Below are positions 33,942 through 42,583 of a stretch of DNA of 64,000 nt, one piece after another. The stretch is taken from the NCBI GenBank assembly GCA_910575255.1, contig CAJTEM010000018.1, forward strand, positions 1 through 64,000, written 5' to 3'. The translations under genes and the position numbers were made by a program. Every line of letters begins with the position of its first letter. The stretch's first letter is position 1. The stretch comes from Lachnospiraceae bacterium. Its GTDB lineage: Bacteria > Bacillota > Clostridia > Lachnospirales > Lachnospiraceae. The notes under the pieces are model-generated. The model did not search any database and was not told the DNA's origin. It was given only the letters and a program-made list of their open reading frames with translations.

Positions 33942-35210
33942 TCATTTCTCCATGGCTTCCCGTGCCACTGCCAGCATCAGCTTGATGCGATTCTCCTGAT
34001 TCACCTTGGTTGCTCCGGGATCGTAATCGATCGGTACGATGTTGGCCTGAGGGTACAACTCCTTGATGCGATGGATCATTCCCTTGCCGCACACATGAGT
34101 CGGCAGGCAGCCAAAAGGCTGGGTACACACGATATTTTCATAGCCGTGATTGACCAGTTCGATCATCTCCGCCGGCAGAAACCATCCTTCACCCATACGG
34201 TTTCCCACTCCGATCAGGCCATCCACCAGCGGTTTGGTGGATTCATAACTGGAAAGCTGGGTAAATGCCGGGTACTTGTCCACACACTCCATAAAGGCTT
34301 TCTCCACCTTCTTAAAATAATTCAGCAAAAAGGTAGCCACTGCAAATTTGATGCGGCTGCCGCCGTATAATCGGACATCCTGGATGCGTGCATCTACCTT
34401 GAACATCAGAAAGCCCAAAAGTCCCGGAACCATCACCTCGCAGTTCTGTTCGGCCAGAAATGCCTCCAGGCCGTTGTTGGCAAAGCCGGCATATTTCACA
34501 TAGATCTCGCCCACAATTCCCACCTTTACCTTGGGAACCTTATTGATGGGGATTTTGGCAAAGGAAGCAATGATACGGTCAAAATTCTCCTTCATGGCTT
34601 TCAGGGCAAAGCCTCTGGACTGTTGAAACTGCTCCGTGATCCGTCTGACCCACTGCTCGATCATCCGGTTGGCATCTCCTTTTTTTACCTCATAGGCCTT
34701 TACCTGATTGCTGAGCAGCATCAGCAGATCCCCGTAGATCACTCCGGCAATGCACTTGCGGATAATCGGCAGTGTCAGAGTAAAGCCGCTGTTATACTCC
34801 ACCCCGGAAAGATTGAAGGAAATCACCGGCACCTGATGATAACCAGCCTTTTCCAGAGCCTTGCGCAGCAGATGGATATAATTGGATGCACGGCAGCCGC
34901 CCCCGGTCTGCATGATCAGAAGCGCTGTCCTGTCCACATCGTATTTCCCGCTCTGCAGCGCATCCAGAAACTGTCCGATCACCAGCAATGCCGGATAACA
35001 GGTATCATTGTGGACATACCGGAGTCCCAGCTGCTTGATCTCCGGGTTTTCTGTATGCAAAAGTTCGATTTTGTAACCCTCGTTGAGAAATACATATTTC
35101 ATGATCTCAAAATGAATCGGAAGCATATCGGGAACCAGGATGGTGTAATCCTTTTTCATTTCTTTTGTAAAAATGATTCTTCCGTTTTTTGCTCGCTTGA
35201 TCTTAGCCAT
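33942..35210 (-). CDS. 2-hydroxyacyl-CoA dehydratase-like protein (HgdB-type, standalone C-terminal part)
   Basis: 422 residues. Conserved cysteines occur in HNDTCYPALLVIG, QTGGGCRASNYIH and QPFGCLPTHVCGKGM, matching the iron-sulfur-binding dehydratase fold. It starts 13 bases after the activase gene. The two proteins together (about 1408 residues) match the single long protein seen in many Clostridia, so this is probably the same protein naturally split. No acyl-CoA transferase or dehydratase alpha subunit is nearby, so its true substrate is unknown. Confidence 0.75.
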   Translation of the reverse strand: MAKIKRAKNGRIIFTKEMKKDYTILVPDMLPIHFEIMKYVFLNEGYKIELLHTENPEIKQLGLRYVHNDTCYPALLVIGQFLDALQSGKYDVDRTALLIMQTGGGCRASNYIHLLRKALEKAGYHQVPVISFNLSGVEYNSGFTLTLPIIRKCIAGVIYGDLLMLLSNQVKAYEVKKGDANRMIEQWVRRITEQFQQSRGFALKAMKENFDRIIASFAKIPINKVPKVKVGIVGEIYVKYAGFANNGLEAFLAEQNCEVMVPGLLGFLMFKVDARIQDVRLYGGSRIKFAVATFLLNYFKKVEKAFMECVDKYPAFTQLSSYESTKPLVDGLIGVGNRMGEGWFLPAEMIELVNHGYENIVCTQPFGCLPTHVCGKGMIHRIKELYPQANIVPIDYDPGATKVNQENRIKLMLAVAREAMEK

Positions 35211-35223
35211 GGTTTTTTCTTTC

Positions 35224-38184
35224 TCATCCTTCTGTGTTTCTGTCCTGACATTGTTCCAATGCTGCCAGCAGGCTGCGAAGCCGTACCTTTACGGCTCCCA
35301 GATTGGTAATCTCGTCGATCTTGATCTGTGTATAGATTTTGCCGCCCTTTTCAATGATGCTGCGGACCTCGTCGGTAGTGATGGCATCCAGTCCGCAGCC
35401 AAAGCTGACTAACTGTACCAGATCCATATCCTTCTGGGTGCAGACATATTTTGCTGCCGCATAGAGCCGGGCATGGTACATCCACTGATTCAATACCCGC
35501 ACCGGAAACTTAGATACCCGGTGGCTGACGCTGTCCTCGGAAATCACGGAGACGCCAAAACCGTTTATGAGCATATCGATTCCATGATTGATCTCCGGAT
35601 CCACGTGGTACGGGCGCCCGGCAAGCACCAGAATCCGTCTGCCCTCCTCTCTGGCCAATGCGATAATCTGATCTGCCTTTGTACGCACCTGTTCCAGAAA
35701 AAAATCCCGCTCGTGAAAGGCCAGCGCGGCAGCCCGCTTTACTTCTCTGGCATCGATATTCTCAAAATACCGGCCAAGCAGCCCGGTCATCTTTGCCGGG
35801 AAATACTTCTGCTTATGGGGCCCTACATAATCATTGATGAATACCGTTTTGTCATCGAATTTCATGTTAGCGGCAATGACTTCCGGATAATAGGCCACTA
35901 CCGGACAGTTATAATTATTATCTCCCAGGCCCTCGTCAAAATTAAAACTCATACAGGGGTAAAAAATGGCATCCACCTGCTTTTCCTTCAAATATCGGAT
36001 ATGCCCATGCAGCATCTTGGCCGGGAAGCATACCGTGTCACTGGGAATCGAATGCTGACCTGCCAGGTAGAGCTCCCGGTTGGAGAACGGAGACACCTCC
36101 ACGCCAAAGCCCAGAGCCGTAAAAAATCTGTGCCAGAACGGCAACAGTTCATAATAATTCAGTCCCAGCGGCAGGCCGATCACCTCGCGCCGCTTTCCCT
36201 GCACCGAGGAATAACCAGACAGCAGCTCCTGCTTGTATTTATAAATATTGTGACTGGAGTCCGAGGATCGCCTGGTCAATGGACGCTCGCATTTGTTCCC
36301 CGCTATGTATTTCCTGCCGCCGGAAAAAGCATTCACACTCAGAAGGCAGTTGTTGCTGCACAGACCACAGTTGACATTTTTCACTTCATGGACAAAATCC
36401 GCCAGTTCCTTTGCTGTGATGATCGTGCTTTTGGGCTCCTTTGGCAGTTCCTTCCCGGCCTTTGTTCTTCGCTTTTTGGAGCTTTCCATGGCATGCAGTG
36501 CACAGCCATAAGCCCCCATAAGTCCTGCGATTTTAGGACGCACAACAAAAAAGCCCATCTCCCGTTCAAAGGCCCGCAGCACAGCGTCATTCAAAAAGGT
36601 TCCGCCCTGAACCACGATCCTTTTGCCCAGCTCGTCCATGCTGGCCGGGCGGATCACCTTGTAAATGGCGTTTTTCACCACACTGATGGATAATCCTGCC
36701 GAGATATTCTCCGTGCTCACGCCGTCTTTTTGCGCCTGCTTTACGGAGGAGTTCATAAACACGGTACACCGGGAACCCAGATCCACGGCATTTTTGGAAA
36801 ACAGTCCCAGTCTGGAGAATTCACTGGACGAATAGTGCAACGCTCCGGCAAAGGTCTGCAGAAAAGATCCGCATCCCGAGGAACAGGCTTCATTGAGGTA
36901 AATATTGTCAATGGCAGAGTTATGGATCTTGAAGCACTTCATATCCTGGCCGCCGATGTCGATGATAAACTCCACATCCGGCATAAAGGCCTGCGCCGCC
37001 TTTAAATGTGCCATGGTCTCTACCAGGCCCAGATCAATGGAAAAAGCATTTTTGATGATATCCTCTCCGTATCCGGTCACGCAGGAACCGGCGATCCGGA
37101 TATTCGGGCAACGCCTGTATACGCTGCTTAAATATTCCCGGACAATAGGAACCGGATTCCCGCTGTTTGAGAGATAGATACTGTCAAGAATCTCCTTTTC
37201 TTCCCCGATCACCACTGCTTTCACCGTGGTGGAGCCGGCATCAATACCAATCCAGGCAAGTCCCGGGTAATCCTCCAGTTTCCCGTAAGTGACATCCGCA
37301 CGGGCATGGCGTTCCTGAAATTCCTGATATTCCTTTTCATTGGCAAAAAGCGGCGGCAGTGTCTGAAATTCATTGACCGCCTCATAGCGGGAAAGATCCG
37401 CAATCACTTCTTTTAAATCCACCTGCCTGTGGGCACAAAAGGCAGCTCCGAGAGCCACATAATAAAGAGAGTTCTCCGGGCAAAGCCCCTTTAAAGACAG
37501 TGCCTTGTCAAAGCTTTTGCGCAGCTCCGGCATAAAAGTAAGCGGGCCTCCCAGATACAGGACATTCCCCTCGATCGCCCGCCCCTGTGCCAGCCCGCCG
37601 ATGGTCTGATTCACCACGGCGCTGAAGATACTGGCCGAAATATCCCGCTTGTCCGCTCCCTGGTTGATCAGCGGCTGGATATCGCTTTTGGCAAATACTC
37701 CGCAGCGGGAGGCAATCGTATAAAGCTTGGTACTCTCCCTGGCATAGTCATTCATCTCATCCGGGGTGATTCCCAGAAGGGTTGCCATCTGGTCAATAAA
37801 AGCTCCTGTCCCACCGGCACAAGAACCGTTCATCCGCGCCTCCATGGCGCCCTTGAGGAAGATGATCTTGGCATCTTCCCCGCCCAGTTCAATGATTACG
37901 TCCGTATTCTTTGCCTTCTTCTCGGCTGCCACCTTGGTAGCATAGACCTCCTGTACAAAGTCTGTCTTGCAATGCTCTGCCATTCCCATCCCTGCCGAAC
38001 CGGAGATGACCAGCGAAAAGACACTGTCTGCCGGAAAATACTCCAGAACCTTTGCCAGTGCTTCTGCCGTCTTGGCCGTAATCTGAGAAAAATGGCGCTC
38101 ATAGGCAGAATATATGATCGCATCCTTATCGTCCAATACAATGGTTTTTATGGTTGTGGAACCCACGTCCAATCCTATCTTCAA
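35224..38184 (-). CDS. Acyl-CoA dehydratase activase with two BcrAD/BadFG domains and a DUF2229 region
   Basis: About 986 residues. Two ASKHA ATPase domains begin at KIGLDVGSTTIKT and at IGIDAGSTTVKAVV (about residue 310). Each keeps the two cysteines that hold the bridging [4Fe-4S] cluster in HgdC dimers: SCAGGTGAF with SRCGVFAKS, and ACSSGCGSF with SRCTVFMNS. A Cys-rich segment (NCGLCSNNC) and a DUF2229 region follow. The tandem could act as an intramolecular dimer. I chose TTG 38184, with AGGAG at 8 bases, over an in-frame GTG three codons earlier that overlaps the ribosome site. Confidence 0.85.
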   Translation of the reverse strand: MKIGLDVGSTTIKTIVLDDKDAIIYSAYERHFSQITAKTAEALAKVLEYFPADSVFSLVISGSAGMGMAEHCKTDFVQEVYATKVAAEKKAKNTDVIIELGGEDAKIIFLKGAMEARMNGSCAGGTGAFIDQMATLLGITPDEMNDYARESTKLYTIASRCGVFAKSDIQPLINQGADKRDISASIFSAVVNQTIGGLAQGRAIEGNVLYLGGPLTFMPELRKSFDKALSLKGLCPENSLYYVALGAAFCAHRQVDLKEVIADLSRYEAVNEFQTLPPLFANEKEYQEFQERHARADVTYGKLEDYPGLAWIGIDAGSTTVKAVVIGEEKEILDSIYLSNSGNPVPIVREYLSSVYRRCPNIRIAGSCVTGYGEDIIKNAFSIDLGLVETMAHLKAAQAFMPDVEFIIDIGGQDMKCFKIHNSAIDNIYLNEACSSGCGSFLQTFAGALHYSSSEFSRLGLFSKNAVDLGSRCTVFMNSSVKQAQKDGVSTENISAGLSISVVKNAIYKVIRPASMDELGKRIVVQGGTFLNDAVLRAFEREMGFFVVRPKIAGLMGAYGCALHAMESSKKRRTKAGKELPKEPKSTIITAKELADFVHEVKNVNCGLCSNNCLLSVNAFSGGRKYIAGNKCERPLTRRSSDSSHNIYKYKQELLSGYSSVQGKRREVIGLPLGLNYYELLPFWHRFFTALGFGVEVSPFSNRELYLAGQHSIPSDTVCFPAKMLHGHIRYLKEKQVDAIFYPCMSFNFDEGLGDNNYNCPVVAYYPEVIAANMKFDDKTVFINDYVGPHKQKYFPAKMTGLLGRYFENIDAREVKRAAALAFHERDFFLEQVRTKADQIIALAREEGRRILVLAGRPYHVDPEINHGIDMLINGFGVSVISEDSVSHRVSKFPVRVLNQWMYHARLYAAAKYVCTQKDMDLVQLVSFGCGLDAITTDEVRSIIEKGGKIYTQIKIDEITNLGAVKVRLRSLLAALEQCQDRNTEG

Positions 38185-38231
38185 GTAATTCACTCCTACT
38201 TTTAATCTGTTAGAAAAGTAACCATTCTAAT

Positions 38232-38260
38232 GTTATATCACGAAAGTACCTTTTCCGCAA
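38232..38260 (-). promoter_or_regulatory. Promoter of the activase-dehydratase genes
   Basis: On the minus strand TTGCGG (38260-38255) and TATAAC (38237-38232) are spaced by 17. The activase start is about 48 bases downstream. Confidence 0.5.
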
Positions 38261-38298
38261 GAAAACCGTGATTTTTTTACTACTTTTTTAGGCAACGG

Positions 38299-38823
38299 TC
38301 AATTTTCCCCCTCTTCTTTTCCCAAACCATCCGTCTGGACGGAATATACGAACCTTTGCTGTTCCACAAAACGGTGAACCTCGGGAATACAGGCTACCAC
38401 TGCCAGAAAGCTGATATCCAGCACCAGCACCACGATGGTACTCACCCACCATACATCTCCCCAGAAATTCAGATACCAGAGGCTGGGCAGGGTCTGTATC
38501 AGTATTTTTCCCAGCTCCCCTGTCCGGACAAGCAAAAACACCCATGCCAGAACCCACTGTTCCCGGATACATACCGAATAAAACCCAAAGCAGAAAAGCA
38601 GGTTCACTGGCACTGCCAGGATCATCCATCCGCTTTCTGCCCCCAGCAGGATGCCAAGGCCATGCAAATACATCCTTCCGATCAGGATCAGCTCCAACCA
38701 GACATTAAGACGAAGCTCCCAGTCCAGGTATCCCGGATGCATACGTTCCATGGCTATCTTTCTCTCTTCGATCTGTTCTTTTGTCAGGATTACCCTGTTT
38801 TGTGTCCGTCGCTTTTTTATCAT
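38299..38823 (-). CDS. Hypothetical membrane protein (174 residues)
   Basis: Four hydrophobic segments (LNVWLELILIGRMYLHGLGI, WMILAVPVNLLFCFGFY, WVLAWVFLLVRTG, WVSTIVVLVLDISFLAVVA) between a basic N-terminus and a polar C-terminus. No family recognised. It lies 30 bases after the lipase-like gene and may be cotranscribed with it. GAGGGAAG ribosome site. Confidence 0.65.
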   Translation of the reverse strand: MIKKRRTQNRVILTKEQIEERKIAMERMHPGYLDWELRLNVWLELILIGRMYLHGLGILLGAESGWMILAVPVNLLFCFGFYSVCIREQWVLAWVFLLVRTGELGKILIQTLPSLWYLNFWGDVWWVSTIVVLVLDISFLAVVACIPEVHRFVEQQRFVYSVQTDGLGKEEGEN

Positions 38824-38853
38824 ATGTCTTCCCTCTCTGTTATCCTTCTAATC

Positions 38854-40083
38854 TTAAAACCCCAGCTCTGCCAGCCGTTTCACCAGCTGAACATAGAATT
38901 CCAGCACCTGGAAATCCCGATAATCCTCTCTGGTCAGGTCAATCATATCTCCGTGGGAAATTCCCCTCAGATACCGGTTGGTCACCACCCCCTGAAAATT
39001 GGTCCAGCGTGCGGATTCCACTGTCACCAGTCCGTCATTGGGAGCATCCAGTGCCTTCAGGATCCAGTAGGGAATGCATAGAAGCTTACTGCTGAATCCG
39101 TGCTTCATCAGACTGGCATAGCTTTGATACCAGACCCCCGGGGCATCCGGATACCTTTGGTTGAATTCTGACGCGTAGGCGCAGGAAAGCTGACGGCTGG
39201 CCAGGTAAGCATTCGGCCTTTTATCTCCCAGTCTGCCGAAATATCCGTCGATCAGACGGCAGACTCCCCGGTATACCGGATCCGGCAGACGCATCAGAAA
39301 TTCCACCAGCGCCGAACCACGGTGCGGGGTATTGATCGTTGTCAAGGTAGCGACATAAGGAGCCATCGACAGACCGCTGATCAGATAGCGGGAGTCCAAC
39401 CCTCCTTTGGAGTGGGCAAGTATGTTTACCTTTTGGGCCCCGGTTTCCTTCAAAATCTCATGAATTTTATCGCGCAAAATTTCGGCATTGTCCTCCACCG
39501 TCCCCCAGGCCTCCTGGTGTCCGTAGAAAACCCGGGCGCCGTTTCTTGTCAGCTCCCGGGGGATTCTTCCCCAATAATTGAAATAATGAAAATCCCGGAA
39601 TCCCACGCCGTGCACCAGAAGCAACGGATACCGTGTCCGGCAGATCTGCCGTTCCACCCGTACATCATCCAGACGGATTTTGTGAATATTGTGATCGATC
39701 TCCTGATATGCCAGCCCGCGTACATACCAGGCCAATCCGTAATTGAGCACGGGAATCCAAAGCATGCTCCAGACAATCAGCCGCTTCATGATGCGCAGCC
39801 TGCGGCAGATGATACACAGCCATAAAAGCCCGGTAAACATTCCCAGATAACAGAGGAGAAAAGCAAGCACAGACCCGATCGAGGACCAGTGCCTGAGATA
39901 TCCAAATGGGTCACGGAAAATGCCGAAATGCCGCATCCGCTCGATCATCCAGATTCCGCTAACCGGAGTCAGAATCAGAAAAGCCGTCAAAATACCGGCA
40001 AGAAAACGCAGAAAAAACAGATGTACACGCCCTGCCGTATCCATCGCTGTTTTCATGGCCGCATCCAGTTTTTTCTGTTCCAT
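38854..40083 (-). CDS. Membrane-anchored alpha/beta-hydrolase (triacylglycerol-lipase-like)
   Basis: 409 residues. Three N-terminal hydrophobic segments (FFLRFLAGILTAFLILTPV, IGSVLAFLLCYLGMFTGLLWL, LIVWSMLWIPVLNYGLAWY) are followed by a lipase fold. Oxyanion motif LLVHGVGF; nucleophile Ser in AHSKGGLD; probable catalytic Asp in APNDGLV and His in GISHGDMID. It probably acts on lipids or esters at the membrane, possibly facing outward. AGGAGG ribosome site. Confidence 0.8.
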   Translation of the reverse strand: MEQKKLDAAMKTAMDTAGRVHLFFLRFLAGILTAFLILTPVSGIWMIERMRHFGIFRDPFGYLRHWSSIGSVLAFLLCYLGMFTGLLWLCIICRRLRIMKRLIVWSMLWIPVLNYGLAWYVRGLAYQEIDHNIHKIRLDDVRVERQICRTRYPLLLVHGVGFRDFHYFNYWGRIPRELTRNGARVFYGHQEAWGTVEDNAEILRDKIHEILKETGAQKVNILAHSKGGLDSRYLISGLSMAPYVATLTTINTPHRGSALVEFLMRLPDPVYRGVCRLIDGYFGRLGDKRPNAYLASRQLSCAYASEFNQRYPDAPGVWYQSYASLMKHGFSSKLLCIPYWILKALDAPNDGLVTVESARWTNFQGVVTNRYLRGISHGDMIDLTREDYRDFQVLEFYVQLVKRLAELGF

Positions 40084-40095
40084 CGCTGATATCCT

Positions 40096-40160
40096 CCTGG
40101 TATTCTAAATGTAATGATACCAGGATTGCGGGAGCACAAAGTGCGGAGCAATCCGGTATC
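40096..40160. promoter_or_regulatory. Overlapping hairpins between rlu and lipase genes
   Basis: CCTGGTAT / ATACCAGG (40096-40124) competes with a longer stem, GATACCAGGATTGC / GCAATCCGGTATC (40116-40160), whose loop contains GCAC-AAA-GTGC. The two stems share bases 40116-40124, so only one can form at a time. There is no U run on the minus strand. Confidence 0.5.
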
Positions 40161-40185
40161 AGAGAAGTCAAAAGACCTAAGGAAT

Positions 40186-41187
40186 TCACGGATTCTCCGG
40201 AAACATTTTCCGGAATTTTTCCGGCGCCGGCGCCGTAAAGCTTCTCTGGCTGATATCCGCTAAAGGCTCAGGCATGTCCGGAAATACCATCCGGAAGGAA
40301 TGGAGCATCTGAGAACCAATCCCATATTTTAACTTTACCTGTCGGTTGATTTCCGGATCCCCATATTTATAATCTCCGGCAATCGGGTGCCCGATCGCTG
40401 CCAGATGCGCCCGGATCTGGTGCGTTTTTCCGGTAATCAGCTTTACCTGCAAAAGAGTATACCCGTCCCGCCAGGCCAGCGGTTCATATTCGGTGCAGAT
40501 CCCCGTGCCTTTTTCTGCTGTGCTGCCTTCTCTCATTGCACCTTTGGAAACTGCCATCTCTGTCATCCTTACCTCTACGCGGTTGGTCTTCTCATCCTTT
40601 ACCAGGATTCCATGGATCCGCTGCTTCTCCTCCACCCGGCCCTTTACCACACAGAGATAGTATTTATGCAGGGAACGTTTCTGGAATACTGCTGACAAAA
40701 GCTGCAATCCAGCCAGGGATTTGCCCGCTGCTACCAGACCGCTGGTGTTCCGATCCAGACGGTTACAGACAGACGGGCGAAAGCTGCGCAGCTCCTTTTC
40801 GGTCAGCTGCCCGGAGTGCAGGAGGTAATCAATCACATACTCCACCAGAGATTCATCGGTATCCTTTGCCTTTTGGGAAAGCATCCCCGCCGGCTTATTC
40901 ACCAGAAGGATATGCGTATTCTCATAGATAATATCCAGCTTTTTTTGTGTCACCCTCGGTACCCTTTGCCGGGAAAATCTCTCAATGGTTTCGTCTGACA
41001 GAAACAGCTGGATCTGATCGCCCTCCTCAAGCCGGCTCGAACCGTCACATTTTCTTCCATTGAGCGTAATGTTCTTCTTCCGTATCATTTTATATAGAAA
41101 GCTCTTGCTTGCAAGATTGAGATATTTCCCCAACAGCTTATCCAGCCGTTGTCCGGCTTCATTTCTGTTCACCTCGATGCTCTGCAT
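40186..41187 (-). CDS. RluA/RluC-family pseudouridine synthase
   Basis: 333 residues. An N-terminal S4-like RNA-binding segment (EAGQRLDKLLGKYLNLASK) precedes the catalytic domain with the Asp motif NRLDRNTSGLV (the HRLDxxTSG box; His replaced by Asn) and KTHQIRAHLAAIGHPIAGD. It converts uridine to pseudouridine in rRNA, probably 23S; the exact position cannot be read from sequence. GGGAGGAG ribosome site. Confidence 0.88.
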   Translation of the reverse strand: MQSIEVNRNEAGQRLDKLLGKYLNLASKSFLYKMIRKKNITLNGRKCDGSSRLEEGDQIQLFLSDETIERFSRQRVPRVTQKKLDIIYENTHILLVNKPAGMLSQKAKDTDESLVEYVIDYLLHSGQLTEKELRSFRPSVCNRLDRNTSGLVAAGKSLAGLQLLSAVFQKRSLHKYYLCVVKGRVEEKQRIHGILVKDEKTNRVEVRMTEMAVSKGAMREGSTAEKGTGICTEYEPLAWRDGYTLLQVKLITGKTHQIRAHLAAIGHPIAGDYKYGDPEINRQVKLKYGIGSQMLHSFRMVFPDMPEPLADISQRSFTAPAPEKFRKMFPENP

Positions 41188-41209
41188 GCTATCTGTCTCC
41201 TCCCTCTGC

Positions 41210-41776
41210 CTACATCGACAGGCTCTTAAGCAGCGATACCGCGGATTCCACGGTTCTGTCTTCCTCTGCTGCCTTTTGCGGCTTCAGGCTTTCCAGTCTC
41301 CGCAAAAATCCGTTCTCTTCCCGAAACAGCCGGATCCGCATCCCCGGCTGCCCGACGGTAAATAACGCGTTTAAGGACTTCTCTGCCTTTTGGGCATCCA
41401 GCCGGGCGGCAGTGCAATAAGCATAGATCCCGTTTGGATGGACGGCAATCGCATCCATAGGCAGGACATATTCCTTTGTGGTGAGAATCAGATCATAGAG
41501 AATCACACAGGACTTTTCATAGGGCTGCAGCTTCTGACGGAATTCTTCCGGAGGAGTCCGGTAACGCCAGGAAGCCAGCAGGGGGGAAGCCATATTGGCC
41601 ATCGGCAACACGGTCAGAATCGCCATTACGGTCAGGATATTCTTCGCTGCCTGATTGTCTGTCAGAAAACGAGCCAGAAGCTGAGCCAGGATCGCTGCTG
41701 CCAGAACCAGGGTAATCGTTAGCCGCATCCGCCACATGCTGTCCCGATATCCGTACTGTCCCTTTTCTTTTCTCAT
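41210..41776 (-). CDS. Hypothetical protein with two N-terminal membrane helices
   Basis: 188 residues from ATG 41776. Two membrane helices at the N-terminus (LTITLVLAAAILAQLLARFL, ILTVMAILTVLPMANMASPLLA) precede a soluble domain with EKSCVILYDLILTTKEYVLPMDAIAVHPNGIYAYC. No family recognised. The ATG overlaps the SDR stop as ATGA and has GAGAGGAGAGG upstream, so translation is coupled. The longer in-frame start at 41854 would lie deep inside the SDR gene. Confidence 0.65.
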   Translation of the reverse strand: MRKEKGQYGYRDSMWRMRLTITLVLAAAILAQLLARFLTDNQAAKNILTVMAILTVLPMANMASPLLASWRYRTPPEEFRQKLQPYEKSCVILYDLILTTKEYVLPMDAIAVHPNGIYAYCTAARLDAQKAEKSLNALFTVGQPGMRIRLFREENGFLRRLESLKPQKAAEEDRTVESAVSLLKSLSM

Positions 41777-42561
41777 GATAGGGTCCTCTCCTCTCCGCCT
41801 GCTGCCATCCGTTCCTCCAGCAGCAAAATCAGTCCATGGGGAAGCACTTTGCACAAAAGCCGAAAGCCTTTCATAGCCGGGCTATATATGGACATGCTCT
41901 TTCCCATTATGCTGTCCCTAAGTGCTTTGCGGACCACCCGGCGGGGGCTGGCCATGAATCGTTTCTTATAAGAAGGCATTTCTGCATGGGTCTTTGCCAC
42001 GGTAAAGAACGCGGTGTCCACAGGCCCCGGACAGACAGCTGTCACCACGATATCCCGGGATTTCAGCTCTGCATTCAGTGCCCGGCTGTAGCTGACCACA
42101 AATGCCTTGGTTGCCGCATAGGTTGCAAACCCTGGCTGTGGCAGGAATCCGGCAGCAGACGCAAACATCAGAATCCGGCTGTGATCCGACAGGTATGGTA
42201 AAACCAGATGTGTCACCCCGCACAATGCTTCGCAATTGAGTCGGACCATATTGGTCTCCTCTGCCAGAGCCGCCTCTCCCACCTTGCCATACTTCCCATA
42301 CCCGGCCGCATTCACCAGCAGCCGGACCTTTGGATGCGCCTCTTCCAGTGCCCGGCGCAGCACATCTAAGGAGCCGCTCTCTGTCAGATCCAGAGGAAAG
42401 ATGCGCAGAGGAACCAAAGCCTCTTTCCGAAGCTGCTCCAGCTGCTCCTGGCGTCTGGCAATCACCCAGATCTCCCCGATTTTGCCGAACCGTTCTGCAA
42501 TCCGGATCACAGCTTCCCTCCCCATTCCGGAGGAAGCTCCGGTCACTACCGCAATCGTCAT
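41773..42561 (-). CDS. Short-chain dehydrogenase/reductase
   Basis: 262 residues, classical SDR. NAD(P)-binding TGASSGMG, the NAAG motif, catalytic Ser in ASAAG and YxxxK as YAATK. The C-terminal ~40 residues are hydrophobic and may touch the membrane (GFRLLCKVLPHGLILLL). Substrate unknown. It lies 22 bases after the YgiQ-type gene and overlaps the next gene by four bases. Confidence 0.88.
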   Translation of the reverse strand: MTIAVVTGASSGMGREAVIRIAERFGKIGEIWVIARRQEQLEQLRKEALVPLRIFPLDLTESGSLDVLRRALEEAHPKVRLLVNAAGYGKYGKVGEAALAEETNMVRLNCEALCGVTHLVLPYLSDHSRILMFASAAGFLPQPGFATYAATKAFVVSYSRALNAELKSRDIVVTAVCPGPVDTAFFTVAKTHAEMPSYKKRFMASPRRVVRKALRDSIMGKSMSIYSPAMKGFRLLCKVLPHGLILLLEERMAAGGEERTLS

Positions 42562-42583
42562 ATCCTGTCACCCTTTCTTATTG

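Noticed and set aside
35473-36693. A 406-codon plus-strand open frame
   Set aside because: It lies wholly antisense to the activase gene, whose domains and catalytic cysteines are clear; no ribosome site or family features.
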